From Polyangiaceae bacterium (lineage in GTDB: Bacteria > Myxococcota_A > Polyangia > Polyangiales > Polyangiaceae): DNA of 64,000 bases. A model generated the notes under the pieces. That model made no database searches. It was not told the DNA's origin and saw only the letters and a list, made by a program, of their open reading frames with translations. Below, one piece after another: positions 28,266 through 37,787 of this stretch (its first letter is position 1; every line of letters starts with the position of its first letter). The stretch is from assembly GCA_023150915.1 (NCBI GenBank), contig JAKLKA010000009.1, positions 41,835-105,834 on the forward strand, given 5' to 3'. The translations under genes and the position numbers were made by a program.

Positions 28266-28400
28266 TCAGCGCCAGCGCACGACGGAGCGGCAGTCGGGGT
28301 CGCCTTTCGACACGCAGCGGGTCAGATGCACCGTGACGTCGCGGCAGCCCATGGCCTCGTACATGTGGACCTTGGCGAGGTGGTTCACCTGGCGCCCCGC
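28266..28400 (-). pseudogene. C-terminal remnant, V4R-like
   Basis: A short minus-strand stretch reads AKVHMYEAMGCRDVTVHLTR and then CVSKGDPDCRSVVRWR before a stop at 28266. The C-x(3)-GDP-x-C-x(4)-W ending resembles the end of 4-vinyl-reductase/heme-NO-binding-like domains found in myxobacterial proteins. There is no matching N-terminal part, and it lies in a different frame from the SRPBCC start just upstream, so I read it as the tail of a decayed or fused gene. Confidence 0.35.
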
Positions 28401-28531
28401 AGGGCGGCGGGCACGCTCATCCGGACCCACGGGCCCAGCTCGCGGTTGACCCCTTCCAAGGTCGACACCTGAGCCCACACCCGATCGGCGGGGGCCCGAA
28501 GCTCGGAGCAGAGCTCGAGCTCGAAGCTCAC
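28385..28531 (-). pseudogene. Truncated SRPBCC-like gene start
   Basis: A GTG at 28531 overlaps the stop of the large lipoprotein gene (GTGA) and opens 48 codons: FELELCSELRAPADRVWAQV, then TLEGVNRELGPWVRM. This is a normal beginning for an SRPBCC/START-like lipid-binding fold of about 150 residues, but the frame stops at 28385. The next bases, in another frame, encode an unrelated C-terminus. A deletion joining two genes is the simplest reading. Confidence 0.4.
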
Positions 28532-30843
28532 TTGCCGGCGAACTCGCGCACTTGCTTGAGCAAGAACTGCCCGTTTTTGTGGAACTTCAGCTCCATGTCC
28601 AGGCTCTTCGGCTTGTGCCGGTCGTAGAGCGCCTGGTCGCACGAGCCGGAGTAGTAGCCGGGCTTGTTCTGGCAGTACGTCTTCTCGACGAACTGCGTCA
28701 GCTCGAGCATGGTCTGCATCTGCGGCGTGGTGAGCACGGTGGTCGCCAGGGCGGGGGCGGCCGCGTCGGGCTTGGCGCGCCGGGTCACGGTGAAGGTCGC
28801 CGGCTCGTTCGGCAGGAAGGACGCCATCACGCTCTCGGATTGGGTGCCCGGGTCCGGGTTGGTCACCACGTTGTTCCCGACCTGGGACGAGAAGGTGTAG
28901 CCGTAGACGCCGCTCGAGTTGAGCACCCGCGTCACCACCACCGAGTTGGCGGCGACCTCGGCCTTTTCGCTGTATCGCCGCACGATGGCCAGCCCCATGG
29001 CCGCCGTCGCGTGGTCGATGCGGGCGAAGCTTCGCTCTTCGATGGCGCGCTTGTTCCACAAGCTGGCGTACACGGCCCGCACCGCGCACGAAACGCTGCG
29101 GGGTTCGACCTCGAGCTCGCCGTCGTCGGGGTCGACCACCACCGAGCAGGCCGCCACGTTCGGCTCGTCCAGATCGGCTCGGAAGCTCTCGTAGAGCCCC
29201 GCGCCGTCGAAGCCCGGGATGTCCTCGGCGTTGGCGCTGGAACGTAGCTTCACGCTCTTGGTGTCGGCGGGCAGCGCCAGCTTGATCGCGGCGACGATGT
29301 CCTCGACCAGGCCGGGCGGCGGTGCCGCCGCGTAGAACAGCGCCTGCACCTCTTTGGCCTTGGCCACGCGGTCGGCCACCGACAGCTGCCCGCTCTTCTC
29401 GGCGGCGACCAGCGCTTTGATCTTCTGCGAAAGTGCGGCGTTCGAGGGGTGCTCGACGAACGACCGGTACTTGCTGACCGGCACGCCGACGCCCGCGGGC
29501 GCCACGTCGTACCCCAGCTTCTTGCTGTAGCTCTGGGGGTCGGCGGCGACGCCCAGCACCTTGGGGTGAAGCAAGAAGCCAAGCTGGGCGGCCTTGCCTC
29601 CGAAGGTGGACGACAGCTTCAGGCAGCCGGAAGGGCCGCTGGTGCACATCTCACGGAACGAGCTGACCTTTCCGGTTGGGCCCACGGGCAGCTTCACCCA
29701 GGGCTTGTTCATGCGCTCGGCCAGCTTCTGCTTCACGATCGCGTCGGTGGTCGGCGCCAGTGTGAAGCCGTCGGCCGAGACCGTGAGATGGACCGGCTTG
29801 TTGGCGAAGGCCGCCAGCTCGGTGTGCGTGGGCCCGGCGGTGCGGAGCACCATGTTGGGCGTGCCGCGCTCCTTGCTCTTCAGGTTGATGTGCGAGCTGG
29901 CGTCTTGCACCGCTTTGGTGATGGTGCCGGCCACCACCGTGAGCGTGAGCGGCAGCTCGTCGAACACGGCAATGTCGACCGCGCTCAGCAGGTCCTGATC
30001 TTGCGGGAAGATCCGCAGGTACCCCCACGCCTCACCCAGCTGCATCGGAAGGTACTCGAGGCTGCCGAGCACGCCGTCGAGGGTCAGGTTCTCGATCTTC
30101 AGCGCGGCGAACGACGAGCCCACGGTCTTGGTGGTCTGTTGCGGCCCGGTCGCCACGAAGGCCAGCTTCGCCCCCGGAATGCGGACCTTCGGCTTGATGG
30201 CCTTCACTGCGGCGATCACCGTCTTTTCGGCGATCACGTCCTGGGGGTAGAACTGGATGCCGTACAGCGTCTGACCCGCGCCCAGGTGGTACTCTTGCAG
30301 CGTGCCGGCGAAGAATCGTTTGTTCTGCGTCCAATAGGTGACCTGATCGAAGCTCTGCAGCGTTTCCGAGAACCCCGGAACCACGGTCTTGCCGAAGTAG
30401 TAGTGGAAGCGTGCGGCGTCGCCCGCGCCGGGGGCGTTGGCGTTCATGAAGTGGACCACTGGCTTGCTCGGGGTCCGCGCGTCGATCAAGAACTTGACGC
30501 TCTTACCCAGGACCACGCCGTCTTGGCCTTCGAACGCCATGGCATCGAACTGCGCGGCGGTGTCGATGGTGGCCGAGTCGAGACCCAGGCTCGTGCCGCC
30601 GCACACCGCGCTCAGATCGGCGCAGCAATCGCCGTACTGGGCGCACTTGTCATCGCACCAGCACGTGCCCTTCGACTTGCCGCCGCAATAGCTGGTGCTG
30701 CCGACCTTGCAGCTGCCCGTCCCGTCGGCCTTCCCCAGCGGCACGCGGGGTTGATCGTCCCCGCCACCCGACTGGTCGCCGCCCGGCGCCGCCGAACAGC
30801 CCGCCAGAACCAGGAGCACCAGGAACAGAAGCTTGCGAGTCAT
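28528..30843 (-). CDS. Lipoprotein with somatomedin-B-like and PEP/pyruvate-binding (PPDK_N) domains
   Basis: The ATG at 30843 follows GGGAGAGG; 771 residues. Signal peptide with lipobox VLAGC (residue 18). Residues 40-75 contain CGGKSKGTCWCDDKCAQYGD and CCADLSAVC, the Cys spacing of a somatomedin-B domain. The C-terminal 350 residues are a PPDK_N/glucan-water-dikinase-like ATP-grasp domain with GGKAAQLGFLLH, VKLRSSANAEDIPGFDGAGL and a final LDMELKFHKNGQFLLKQVR. No phospho-His or PEP-binding domains follow. A lipid-anchored, exported protein with an ATP-type domain is unexpected; nucleotide would have to be external or the fold is used for binding only. Confidence 0.82.
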   Translation of the reverse strand: MTRKLLFLVLLVLAGCSAAPGGDQSGGGDDQPRVPLGKADGTGSCKVGSTSYCGGKSKGTCWCDDKCAQYGDCCADLSAVCGGTSLGLDSATIDTAAQFDAMAFEGQDGVVLGKSVKFLIDARTPSKPVVHFMNANAPGAGDAARFHYYFGKTVVPGFSETLQSFDQVTYWTQNKRFFAGTLQEYHLGAGQTLYGIQFYPQDVIAEKTVIAAVKAIKPKVRIPGAKLAFVATGPQQTTKTVGSSFAALKIENLTLDGVLGSLEYLPMQLGEAWGYLRIFPQDQDLLSAVDIAVFDELPLTLTVVAGTITKAVQDASSHINLKSKERGTPNMVLRTAGPTHTELAAFANKPVHLTVSADGFTLAPTTDAIVKQKLAERMNKPWVKLPVGPTGKVSSFREMCTSGPSGCLKLSSTFGGKAAQLGFLLHPKVLGVAADPQSYSKKLGYDVAPAGVGVPVSKYRSFVEHPSNAALSQKIKALVAAEKSGQLSVADRVAKAKEVQALFYAAAPPPGLVEDIVAAIKLALPADTKSVKLRSSANAEDIPGFDGAGLYESFRADLDEPNVAACSVVVDPDDGELEVEPRSVSCAVRAVYASLWNKRAIEERSFARIDHATAAMGLAIVRRYSEKAEVAANSVVVTRVLNSSGVYGYTFSSQVGNNVVTNPDPGTQSESVMASFLPNEPATFTVTRRAKPDAAAPALATTVLTTPQMQTMLELTQFVEKTYCQNKPGYYSGSCDQALYDRHKPKSLDMELKFHKNGQFLLKQVREFAGK

Positions 30844-30860
30844 GGCCACCTCTCCCACCA

Positions 30861-30896
30861 CGTATACCAATGTAGGTATATAACGTACAGTGTAAT
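30861..30896 (-). promoter_or_regulatory. AT-rich imperfect palindrome upstream of PPDK_N lipoprotein
   Basis: An island of A/T in very GC-rich DNA, 18-53 bases before the ATG at 30843. On the plus strand ACGTATACC at 30860-30868 pairs with GGTATATAACGT at 30875-30886, apart from three extra bases in one arm. It may be a promoter or operator; no convincing -35/-10 pair could be fixed. Confidence 0.35.
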
Positions 30897-30949
30897 CCGT
30901 GGTGGGCTGCAACCGAGCCGCAAGCCATTGGAATCGCTGCGGCTCTGGC

Positions 30950-32824
30950 TCAGGGGCGCTTGATCGGCAGCCGTCCGAAGCGCTGCAGGGCAACCGCGGT
31001 CAGGTCGCTGCACGCCTCCGCGGGCAGCGGCTGCTTCTCCGCTTCGTCGTGCGCCAGGTCGAAGCAACCAAAGGCCGGATCGCCGGCGCGGGCATGCAGC
31101 CGCCGGCTGCCCTGGATCACCCCCCACGACTCGGCGGCGCAGCTCCAAACCCCAGAGCAGTTGGTCATGGGCAGCGGCTCTACCGCAAGCGGGGGGCGCA
31201 GCAGGCTTCGCCCTGGAAGGCGGGCCACGTGCTCGGCGATCCGCGGTTCGTCGAGCACGCCCATCAGATCCAGTATGGTCGGAAAGAAGTCCACGTGGGT
31301 GAGGAAAGCCTCCCGCTTGGACACCAGGGCCTCGCGCTCGGCCCGAGTCAGCGTGCCTTCCGGTGCGTCCACGAACCCGGGAACGTGCACTTCTTCGGTG
31401 TACAAGCTGGCGCCGTGCCCCAGCTGGTCGTGCTCGCGAAACGCCTCGGCGTGGTCGCTGGTGTACAAGATCACGGTGCGCTGACCGGGCTCGGTTCTGC
31501 GGAACGACTCGAGCCAGCGCGCGAGAAGCCGATCCTGCTGATGCACCGAGTTCCGATAGCGATTGAAGAGGTGGGGGCGTTCGGGGACGTCCTTCAGCCC
31601 CTCGGGCTGGAAGGGGCGCGGCTCGGCGGGGTCGACGTAGTACTCGAAGTGCGCATTGCTCATGTGCACCACCGCCAAGAAAGGTTCGCCGAACCCTTGT
31701 TGGTCGCGGGCGACGCGCTCGAGCAGCGTGCGCTCGGGAACGCCCATGTAGAAGTCCGCCAGCGGGTCCAGTCGAGCGCCGGTGACCAGGCGGTCGAGCT
31801 CCAGGTCTGCCTGCCAGAGCCACATGTTGCCGAACATCTCGTTCTGGCTGGACCACAGCGCGGTGTGAAACCCCGCAACTTTGGCCAGATCGAAGAGCGA
31901 CGGGGCATCGTGCAGCGTGTCGCGCGGTGCGGCGGACCCGAGCCCCGTCCAGAGCACGGCGTGCGACACCGCGGTCGACGAGGCTAGGGCGCGCATCTGC
32001 CTCAGCAGGTGGCGACGGGGTAGCAGGCGATGGGTCGCCTCGGTCAGCGCGCAGTCCGGATCGGCGTCTCGGCAGGTCACGTCGGCGCGCACGCTCTCGA
32101 GGATCACGAGCAGCACGTTGCGCGGCGCTGGCGCCTTCGGCGTCAGTCTGGGGAGCGGGCTCGGGGTGCGCCGGCGCGAGCGCACCTCTTTGGATTTCTT
32201 GGTGAGCCCGAGCCGGGCGCGGATCAGCCCACCCCCCGAGTGCAAGAGCAGGGTGTCCGGCAGTGAAGCCTGGTACTTGAAGCGCTGGGTGGGAATGAAC
32301 AGTGAGAGGACCACCACCGCGGGCATCAAGGCGTGGGCGACCCGCGCGCGTCGGCGCGTCGGTCGAAGGGTGCGACGCGCCAGGCAGAGCCAGCCCAGGC
32401 CCAGCAACAGCAGCGGCGCCATCGTCCAGAGCTGGCGAGTGACCTCTTGGCGAAGGCTCAGGCCGAAGAGGTCTCCGGGGCGACCAAACCACACGGCCAG
32501 GTCGGCGTTGAAGTAGACGTTGTAGCGGTCGTGGAAGCGGGCCTGCGCCGCCCCGACGAACGCCAGCCCCAGCACGAACAGCGCCGCCGAGACGAAGCGC
32601 ACCGTGCCGCGCCGGCGTGACGCCGAGTAGAGCAGGGTGCCCCAGAGCACCGCGCTTTCGAGCAAAGACAGCGCATACGTGGCGAAGTACTTCGCCTCGA
32701 GCTGCCGCAAGACCGCGCCGCGACGGGACAGGTCCCAGCACAGCCATGCTGCCGTCGGGGCGAGGAGCACGCCGACCTGCATCCACCGGCGCCGGGCCCG
32801 CAGGCGCTTTCCGGACTCTCGCAA
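30950..32824 (-). CDS. Membrane-bound phosphotransferase/sulfatase-fold enzyme
   Basis: 624 residues. Four or five N-terminal hydrophobic helices (to about residue 190) are followed by an alkaline-phosphatase-fold domain. Metal-site motifs are NVLLVILESVRADVTC and YTSDHAEAFREHDQLGHG. The region ASSTAVSHAVLWTGL looks like the Thr-nucleophile segment of EptA/LtaS-type transferases rather than the C-x-P-x-R of sulfatases. Such enzymes move phosphoethanolamine or phosphoglycerol from lipids to envelope glycans. Its neighbours, all glycan genes, fit that role. Confidence 0.82.
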   Translation of the reverse strand: MRESGKRLRARRRWMQVGVLLAPTAAWLCWDLSRRGAVLRQLEAKYFATYALSLLESAVLWGTLLYSASRRRGTVRFVSAALFVLGLAFVGAAQARFHDRYNVYFNADLAVWFGRPGDLFGLSLRQEVTRQLWTMAPLLLLGLGWLCLARRTLRPTRRRARVAHALMPAVVVLSLFIPTQRFKYQASLPDTLLLHSGGGLIRARLGLTKKSKEVRSRRRTPSPLPRLTPKAPAPRNVLLVILESVRADVTCRDADPDCALTEATHRLLPRRHLLRQMRALASSTAVSHAVLWTGLGSAAPRDTLHDAPSLFDLAKVAGFHTALWSSQNEMFGNMWLWQADLELDRLVTGARLDPLADFYMGVPERTLLERVARDQQGFGEPFLAVVHMSNAHFEYYVDPAEPRPFQPEGLKDVPERPHLFNRYRNSVHQQDRLLARWLESFRRTEPGQRTVILYTSDHAEAFREHDQLGHGASLYTEEVHVPGFVDAPEGTLTRAEREALVSKREAFLTHVDFFPTILDLMGVLDEPRIAEHVARLPGRSLLRPPLAVEPLPMTNCSGVWSCAAESWGVIQGSRRLHARAGDPAFGCFDLAHDEAEKQPLPAEACSDLTAVALQRFGRLPIKRP

Positions 32825-32909
32825 GCGCGGGCGACGCTATCAAAGGCGATTTGGAGTAGCAATCGCCTTCCCTCGGCGGCCCTTGCGGGACACACTCTCG
32901 CTCTCGCAG

Positions 32910-33950
32910 ATGAGCGACCGCGTGCTCTTCGTCGCCGATCAGCTCGCCGATGCGCCGCGCGGCGGCGCGGTGAAGCACCCGGGCGGCGCCGAGCTGACTG
33001 ACGCCGCGGCGCTCGCAGCGTGCCCGTTTTCCGTCGAGACCCGACGCTTCGACCAGCTCGACCCAGCAGGGCTGTCGCGGTTCGACATCATCGTGCTCGG
33101 GAACTCCGAGCGCGCGACGCCGGCAGTGCTCGACGCGTTGGCGCAGACCGAGCGCGTGGTTTCATTCGAGCACGACGTGCGCATCTGTCGGTGGCGCGGC
33201 AACTTCCCCGCGGCCCGCGAGCCCCTGCACGCGCTGGCCCAGCGCTGCATCTGTCCGCATCGCGGCCTCGGGCGGCTGTATCGCCGCCTGCGCGGGGTCG
33301 TCTATCTGACCGAACGGCAGCGCAGGGTGTTCGAGCAGAACCCCTACTTCGTGTCGCCGCCGAGCGAGGTGCTGGGAAGCTCGCTGTTCGACGCGGCGTC
33401 GCTCGAGCGGCTCGAGGGGTTGTCGCGGTCCGGCGCCCCGCGGCATGGGGCCCTCTACCTGTGGGCGCCGCACGCCATCAAAGGCACGGCGACCGCGCGC
33501 GAGTACTGCCGGCTGCACGGGCTGGATGCGCGAGCGATCCGCAACGTGCCTCCGGCCGAGGTGCACGCCCTGATGGGTGGCGCCGAGACCTTCGTCTACC
33601 TGCCGATCGGCCTCGAGCCCGCCGGCCGCATGCCGGTCGAAGCGCGCCTCGCGGGCTGCAACGTGGTCGTCAACTCGAGCGTGGGCGTCTCGGGTGAAGC
33701 ATGGTGGCGGGGCGATCGCGCGCGCGCGCTCGAGCAGCTGTCGGGCGCGCCCCGGCGCTTCTGGCAGCTGGTCGAAGCGCTGATGGCGCGGCCGCCGAGC
33801 CCGGTGGTTGCCCCGCGCCCCAGAGGCTCGCGGGGGGTCGAAGCGCTGGTCGCACTGGCGCGCCGCGCCAGCGGGGTCGTGCCCCAGCTGCCGGTCTCGC
33901 GAGCCATCCGCACGCGCGCGCTCGAAGGCGAGCACTTCGCCCGCTGGTGA
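32910..33950 (+). CDS. Glycosyltransferase-like protein
   Basis: 346 residues from the ATG at 32910; the frame extends upstream without good start context. It begins RVLFVADQLADAPRGGAVKH and has a GT-B-like layout: N-terminal half with ERVVSFEHDVRICRWRGNFP, and a C-terminal half with LYLWAPHAIKGTATAREYCR and VYLPIGLEPAGRMPVEARLA, which resembles the acceptor/nucleotide-sugar loop E-P-x-G-R-x-x-x-E. First gene of the plus-strand polysaccharide group, divergent from the phosphotransferase. Confidence 0.7.
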   Translation: MSDRVLFVADQLADAPRGGAVKHPGGAELTDAAALAACPFSVETRRFDQLDPAGLSRFDIIVLGNSERATPAVLDALAQTERVVSFEHDVRICRWRGNFPAAREPLHALAQRCICPHRGLGRLYRRLRGVVYLTERQRRVFEQNPYFVSPPSEVLGSSLFDAASLERLEGLSRSGAPRHGALYLWAPHAIKGTATAREYCRLHGLDARAIRNVPPAEVHALMGGAETFVYLPIGLEPAGRMPVEARLAGCNVVVNSSVGVSGEAWWRGDRARALEQLSGAPRRFWQLVEALMARPPSPVVAPRPRGSRGVEALVALARRASGVVPQLPVSRAIRTRALEGEHFARW

Positions 33951-34032
33951 GCCGGCGGTCGCGTGATTCGGCCCCGCCGGGCGCAGCAAGTGCTTCCCCT
34001 CTTGGCCCGAGCAAGCCAGACTCCCGCGACGC

Positions 34033-34890
34033 ATGCTGGACCCGACAGTCGATCTCCTCGTCGAGGGCGAGCCCATTTTCTTCCGGTCGCTCGGGAACGA
34101 CGATCACATTCTGAAGGTGATGCGAGAGCTGGACACCTTCTACGAATACGACGTGCTCTTTCGGGTGCGCGAGCGGCTGCGCCGGCAGAAGAAGACCGGC
34201 GCGGCCATCGACGCCGGCGGGTTCATCGGCACCCACAGCGTGTTCTTCGCGAAGCTGTGCGGTCTTCGGCCGGTGCTCACCTTCGAGGCCAACCCCGCCA
34301 CGTTCACCGTGCTCAGCGACAACCTCGAGAAGAACGGCCTTGGCGACCGCGTGATCGCGGTGAACCGCGCGCTGGGCGACGGGCAGGGGCAGGCACGGGT
34401 GGTGCTGGGCCCCGAGACCAATCGTGGCGCGACCCGGGTCGAGCTGGGGGTGGGTGGGGGCGACGGCGTGCCGATGACCACGCTCGACGCCGAAGTCGAG
34501 GCGCGTGGCATCGACGACGTGTGCCTGATCAAGATCGACGTGGAGGGCCTGGAGCTGCCCGTGCTGCGCGGCGCGGCGCAGCTGATCGCGCGGCGGCGCC
34601 CGGTGTTGTGCGTCGAGGTGCACACCGCCGAGAACCTGCGAGAGGTGCTCGATCTGCTCACCCCCCACGGCTACTGGATCGTCGACTGCCTGGGGTACTC
34701 GCCAACCTACGTGCTCGAGGCCAGCAGCGCTTCGGCCCGTCGTCGACGGACCGTCAACGCGCTGTGGCTCCGGCGTGCCGCTCTGCGCGAGCGCCACCCG
34801 AAGGCGGCCAAGCTGCTCAGGCGCCTCGCCCTGCGGCTCGGGGCCGGCCGCTTCGACCCGCCGCCGATCCGCGCGCGAAAGAAAGCGTGA
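34033..34890 (+). CDS. FkbM-family methyltransferase
   Basis: 285 residues. SAM-binding motif I is AIDAGGFIGTHSVFFAK (near residue 58), followed by the acidic FEANPATF and the FkbM signature IKIDVEGLELPVLRGA. FkbM enzymes O-methylate sugars or polyketides; in glycan clusters they methylate sugar residues. The stop overlaps the next glycosyltransferase (GTGA), supporting that role. Confidence 0.88.
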   Translation: MLDPTVDLLVEGEPIFFRSLGNDDHILKVMRELDTFYEYDVLFRVRERLRRQKKTGAAIDAGGFIGTHSVFFAKLCGLRPVLTFEANPATFTVLSDNLEKNGLGDRVIAVNRALGDGQGQARVVLGPETNRGATRVELGVGGGDGVPMTTLDAEVEARGIDDVCLIKIDVEGLELPVLRGAAQLIARRRPVLCVEVHTAENLREVLDLLTPHGYWIVDCLGYSPTYVLEASSASARRRRTVNALWLRRAALRERHPKAAKLLRRLALRLGAGRFDPPPIRARKKA

Positions 34891-36119
34891 GCTTGCGGGT
34901 CGCGTTCTTCACCGGTTACTTCCCGCTGCCGTCGGAGACCTTCGTGCTCCGACAAGTGCTCGACCTGCTCGCCCGCGGAGTGGATGTGCAGGTGTTCGCG
35001 GCGCCGCCGCCGCCCGGGGCGCCGCGCCCGCAGGCCTGGCAAGAGCACGCGCTCGAACGGCGCTTCCACCCGCGACAAGCCCCCACCGATCCGGCCGGGC
35101 TCGCCCTGGCGCTGGCCCGGCGGGTGGCCCGCGCTCCGCGGTCGGTGCAGCGTGCGCTCGGGCTCGCGTCGCTGCGCGAGCTGCGCTGGCGCATGCGGCC
35201 CAGCGTGCCCCGGGCGCTCTCGCAGCTCGACCTGATTGCGGCCGGTCGCTTCGACGTGGTGCACGCCCACTTCGGCCACTGGGGTGTTCCCCTCGCGGCC
35301 CTGCGTGCCACGCAGCCCAAGCTGCGCATGGTCACCACCTTTCACGGGTACGACGTCACGGTCGCCCCCGGCCTGCACGGGTACGGGATGTATCGCAGGC
35401 TGTTTCAGGTCGGTGACCGATTCACCGTCAACTCTCGCTATCTGTGGCGGCGGTTGATCGCGCTCGGGTGCCCCGAAGACCGCATGACCCAGCTTCGGAT
35501 GGGGGTCTCGAGCAACGAGTTTCAGTGCACCCCGCGGCGCCGCACCCCGGGTGAGCCGCTTCGGCTCATCAGCATTGGGCGGCTGGCCCCGATGAAGGGC
35601 TTCGAGTACGCGATCTCGGCCGTCGCCGAGCTGGTGCGCGCCGGCCACGACGTGCGCTACCGCATCGTCGGCGACGGCGAGCTCAAATCCCGCCTAGAAG
35701 AGCAGATCGCCCAGCTGGGCCTGGGCGAGCGGGTGACGTTGCTCGGCGTGCTGCCCCACGAGGCGGTCCGGCGCGAGCTCGCGTCGGGTCACCTGTTCTT
35801 GCTCCCCAGCGCGTACGCACCCGCCGGTCAGGTCGAGACGCAAGGCGTGGTGGTGCAAGAGGCACAGGCTTCGGGGTTGCCGGTGCTGGTGAGCCGGATC
35901 GGCGGTGTCGCCGAGGGCATGATCGACGGCGAGACCGGCCTCGCCTTCCAGCCCGAGAGCCCGGCGGCCATCGTCCAAGCGGTCGAGAAGGCGCTCTCGC
36001 GCGAACGCGACTGGCCGGAAATGGGCCGGCGCGGTCGCCAGCTGGTGGAAGAGCTCTTCGACAGCCAGCGCCTGGCGGACGATCTCTTGCAGATCTACCA
36101 GTCGATCAGCGCTCGCTGA
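34887..36119 (+). CDS. GT4-family glycosyltransferase (WcaL-like)
   Basis: 410 residues from a GTG overlapping the FkbM stop. The N-terminus AFFTGYFPLPSETFVLRQV and HAHFGHWGV, TTFHGYDVT are characteristic of colanic-acid-type WcaL/AmsK transferases; the C-terminal donor site shows ISIGRLAPMKGFEYAISAV, YRIVGDGELKSRLEEQI and the E-x7-E region VVVQEAQASGLPVLVSRIGG. It adds a sugar to a lipid-linked glycan on the cytoplasmic face. Its 3' end overlaps the convergent flippase by 14 bases. Confidence 0.9.
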   Translation: MSLRVAFFTGYFPLPSETFVLRQVLDLLARGVDVQVFAAPPPPGAPRPQAWQEHALERRFHPRQAPTDPAGLALALARRVARAPRSVQRALGLASLRELRWRMRPSVPRALSQLDLIAAGRFDVVHAHFGHWGVPLAALRATQPKLRMVTTFHGYDVTVAPGLHGYGMYRRLFQVGDRFTVNSRYLWRRLIALGCPEDRMTQLRMGVSSNEFQCTPRRRTPGEPLRLISIGRLAPMKGFEYAISAVAELVRAGHDVRYRIVGDGELKSRLEEQIAQLGLGERVTLLGVLPHEAVRRELASGHLFLLPSAYAPAGQVETQGVVVQEAQASGLPVLVSRIGGVAEGMIDGETGLAFQPESPAAIVQAVEKALSRERDWPEMGRRGRQLVEELFDSQRLADDLLQIYQSISAR

Positions 36120-37617
36120 CCTTGCCCGAGCGCGACCGGAGCATGTCGCCGAGTTGCTCGCGCAGCCGCAGGTACGCCGGCGCGCGCAGGCCGTGCACGA
36201 TCGCCGCATAGAGCCCGAGCCCGGTCAGTGCCCCTGCCACGAAGCGAACCAAGTGCGGCGCCGGCAGGTAGGCGCCCACCGCCCAGGCGGGCACCGAAGC
36301 CGCCACCGAGTGTGCGAGCGAAGCCTTGACGGCCGACAGCACCTGCAAGGGCTTGAGCCCGATCAGGCGCCCGGCCACTGCGAACTGCGGGTAAGGCAGA
36401 ATGACCAGATTCATCACCGCGTATGCGATGGCCACCGTCAGCGGAGAGCCCAGCGCCACGCCGACGCCGATCGATCCGAGGATCAGCGGGCTGACGATGG
36501 CGCCATAGCGGAACATCACGTCGGTGCGGCCCGTGGCTTGGTAGATCCACCCCACGGTGGTGCCGATGGACTGCAGCATGGCCACCGGGCAGAGCACTTG
36601 CAGCACCGGCACGACCTCGGCCCAGTTCGGCCCGAACACGCTGAGCACGAATGGGCTCGCCACCGCCAGCAGCACCGACATCAGCGGGAAGGTCAAGAGC
36701 GCGATGTTCTGCAGCGAGCGAAGATAGAGCGCGCGGAGCTCGTCGTGGCGGTGCTGCAGGCGCGACAGCGTGGGGAACATGACCTTGGTGAGAACGCTGG
36801 TCACCTCCGAGATCGGCATGGTCATGGTGCTGTACGCGCGGGCATAGATCCCCACCGACGCGGCGCCCAAGAACTTGCCGATCAGCAGCTGATCACCGTT
36901 GCGCGCCCAATAGTTCACCGCGTTGAAGGCGAAGAGGTTGGCCGAGAAACCCAGCAGCTCTTTGAGAGCGCGCGCGTCGAACAGCACCCGCGGCCGCCAG
37001 CCGGCGACCAGCCACAGCCCCACCACCCCCGCGCCCGCCACCGTCAGGCTGCGAAGCACCAGCGCCCAGGGGCCCATGCCGCGGAGCGCGGCGATCACGG
37101 CCACGACCGCGCTGAGCAGCGCGACCGCCGTGTCCACCCAGGCCAGTGACTTGAACCCGAGCTTGCGCGACAGCACGGCCTGGTGGACGGCCCCGAGCGG
37201 CATGATCACGAACGACAGCGCCACGGCGCGCGTCAGCCCGATCAGCTTGGGCTCGCCGTAGAACTCGGCCAAGAGCGGCGCCGCCGCGGCCATGGCTGCG
37301 CCCAGCACGAGCCCGGCCGCCGAGTTGAACCAGAAGACGGTCGACAGGTGTCGCTCCTCGAGCTCACTCCGCTGCACCAGCGCTGCACCGAACCCGAGCT
37401 CTCCCAGCAGTGCCACGAACCCCGAGAACACGCTGACCATGCCGACCAGGCCGAAGTCGCGTGGGGTGAGCAGGCGTGCCAAGAGCAGCGTGACGCCGAT
37501 GCCCGTGGCCTGTGACACGACCTTGGCCAGGGTGGTCCAGGCGACGCCCGATGCCGCGGCTCGCGCCAGGCCCTGCGACGCCGGGGGCTCGGTCGGCGGC
37601 GCGGCGGGGTCGCTCAT
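36106..37617 (-). CDS. Wzx-type polysaccharide flippase (MOP superfamily)
   Basis: About 503 residues from ATG 37617 (ATGs at 37629 and 37638 are also in frame). Twelve to fourteen hydrophobic helices with the typical N-terminal WTTLAKVVSQATGIGVTLLL and ARLLTPRDFGLVGMVSVFSG of the WzxC/lipopolysaccharide-transporter group, and NYWARNGDQLLIGKFLGAAS in the middle. It flips undecaprenyl-linked glycan units across the inner membrane. With the adjacent transferases and methyltransferase it completes a small export cluster; no polymerase is in view. Confidence 0.9.
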   Translation of the reverse strand: MSDPAAPPTEPPASQGLARAAASGVAWTTLAKVVSQATGIGVTLLLARLLTPRDFGLVGMVSVFSGFVALLGELGFGAALVQRSELEERHLSTVFWFNSAAGLVLGAAMAAAAPLLAEFYGEPKLIGLTRAVALSFVIMPLGAVHQAVLSRKLGFKSLAWVDTAVALLSAVVAVIAALRGMGPWALVLRSLTVAGAGVVGLWLVAGWRPRVLFDARALKELLGFSANLFAFNAVNYWARNGDQLLIGKFLGAASVGIYARAYSTMTMPISEVTSVLTKVMFPTLSRLQHRHDELRALYLRSLQNIALLTFPLMSVLLAVASPFVLSVFGPNWAEVVPVLQVLCPVAMLQSIGTTVGWIYQATGRTDVMFRYGAIVSPLILGSIGVGVALGSPLTVAIAYAVMNLVILPYPQFAVAGRLIGLKPLQVLSAVKASLAHSVAASVPAWAVGAYLPAPHLVRFVAGALTGLGLYAAIVHGLRAPAYLRLREQLGDMLRSRSGKVSER

Positions 37618-37787
37618 GGGCGGGGGCATTCTATGCACATCCCAGGCTCGGCTCGGGTCGTCCGGACGCCGCGCCCCGCGCGGTCCGGACGGACACCGCT
37701 CCGCGCGCGCGCTTGCAGAGAAAACAGGACGGATCCGTGCCGCTCGGCGGGCACGCGGGTTGCAGTGCTACCGGAACGGAGGCAGCA

